From Bacillota bacterium (lineage in GTDB: Bacteria; Bacillota; Clostridia; Lachnospirales; Lachnospiraceae): 64,000 bases of DNA. The stretch's first letter is position 1, and each line of letters begins with the position of its first letter. The stretch covers positions 5,695-69,694 of the forward strand of contig JAEWYQ010000074.1 of NCBI GenBank assembly GCA_023395555.1, written 5' to 3'. The notes beneath the pieces were generated by a model that was given only the letters and a program-made list of their open reading frames with translations, had not been told where the DNA came from and did not search any database. Shown in pieces: positions 63,532 to 64,000 of the stretch. The position numbers and the translations under genes were made by a program.

Positions 63532-64000
63532 ATGAAAACTAAACTATTTGCAAAAATAGTACTCTTATCTTTGATGATTCTTACAGCTTTTGGAATTGTA
63601 ATGCCCATAACTAAAGTTGTTGAAGCGGCAACGTTATATACGTGGACATCAGGAAAAACGACAGTTACATTAGATGATGGTGGTGTTTTAACGGTTTCAC
63701 TCGAAAGTGGAAATGGAGCAATGGCAGATTACTCAAGTGTAGCATCTACTCCCTGGTATTCTTACAGAACAAACATAAAACAAATAGTTATTGCAGAGGG
63801 CGTAACAAAGATAGGGAATTATGTGTTCGGTGGAACAAAGATGGGAACAGACAATTTTTTCAATACCACCAAGATAACGATAGACAGTACGGTACTGACG
63901 TCTATTGGAAATGGTTCTTTTTATGGATGTAATGCAGTGCAGTCGATCGTTTTACCTGACAGTCTCATAGAAATAGGAACTGGTGCGTTTTTTAATTGTA
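63532..64000 (+). CDS. secreted BspA-like leucine-rich repeat protein (cut by window edge)
   Basis: The first 156 codons of a secreted protein. The signal peptide (about 1-32) has KTKLFAKIVLLSLMILTAFG and ends near VVEAA. After a beta-rich region, LRR_5 (BspA-type) repeats begin: KQIVIAEGVTKIGNYVFGG, then SIVLPDSLIEIGTGAFFNC. Such proteins act at the cell surface in adhesion or binding. The gene is clearly more A+T-rich than those before it, which may point to separate acquisition. TGGAGG precedes the ATG. Confidence 0.88.
   Translation, partial: MKTKLFAKIVLLSLMILTAFGIVMPITKVVEAATLYTWTSGKTTVTLDDGGVLTVSLESGNGAMADYSSVASTPWYSYRTNIKQIVIAEGVTKIGNYVFGGTKMGTDNFFNTTKITIDSTVLTSIGNGSFYGCNAVQSIVLPDSLIEIGTGAFFNC

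Overview
The window is a 64 kb piece of a bacterial chromosome spanning the replication origin. Gene content and order (gyrA-gyrB-recF-yaaA-dnaN-dnaA on the minus strand, rpmH-rnpA-yidD-yidC-jag-mnmE-mnmG-rsmG-parA-parB on the plus strand), Shine-Dalgarno sequences close to AGGAGG, AdhE with Rex-type operators, a DUF3881 protein, a DUF4446 protein next to parB and many short secreted or lipoprotein genes point to an anaerobic low-to-mid G+C Firmicute, most likely a Lachnospiraceae (Clostridia). The family assignment is inference from gene content.

Layout. 1-8.0 kb: the leftward replication block (gyrA cut by the window edge) and the dnaA-rpmH intergenic region with DnaA boxes and an A+T-rich stretch, the probable oriC. 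8.1-21 kb: the rightward ribosomal/RNase P/membrane insertion/tRNA-modification/segregation block, with a DegS/DegU-like two-component pair inserted before parAB and two perfect parS palindromes. 21-28.4 kb: adhE behind a promoter flanked by two Rex-like boxes, an HD-GYP protein, DUF3881, tRNA-Arg, a scar holding two gene remnants, a VOC protein and a GNAT enzyme. 28.4-35.2 kb: a complete phosphate regulon unit (PhoP-type boxes, pstS-pstC-pstA-pstB-phoU-phoP-phoR). 35.2-39.4 kb: a 5'-truncated repeat protein abutting an AtuA-family gene, divergent from a FadR-type GntR regulator and a ribokinase, with a matched operator after each divergent promoter. 39.4-47.1 kb: a coiled-coil membrane protein, a DacF-type carboxypeptidase, a flavodoxin-fold protein, trmB, a small basic ORF, trxA, tRNA-Lys, a secreted Big_2 protein, a FliD-like protein behind a sigma-28-type promoter and a tocopherol cyclase-like protein.

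47.2-60.1 kb is the most distinctive region: a co-directional cluster that looks like a maturation locus for selenium-dependent molybdenum hydroxylases. It joins selenium activation (selD, yedF-like, class V aminotransferase, DUF3343), the accessory proteins YqeB and YqeC, molybdenum cofactor synthesis (moaA, a moaC-MOSC fusion, mogA, a MoeA-like protein with a C-terminal cysteine cluster), molybdate import (modABC) and a MocA-like nucleotidyltransferase fused to a ModE-like DNA-binding domain. No hydroxylase subunit and no moaD/moaE lies in the window, so these must be elsewhere.

60.2-64 kb: an ABC importer of the TrpX/Y/Z (PF04392/BPD_transp_2) type with a structured leader, then an A+T-rich gene for a secreted BspA-like leucine-rich repeat protein cut by the right edge. 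No transposase, prophage, CRISPR array, rRNA or resistance island was seen.
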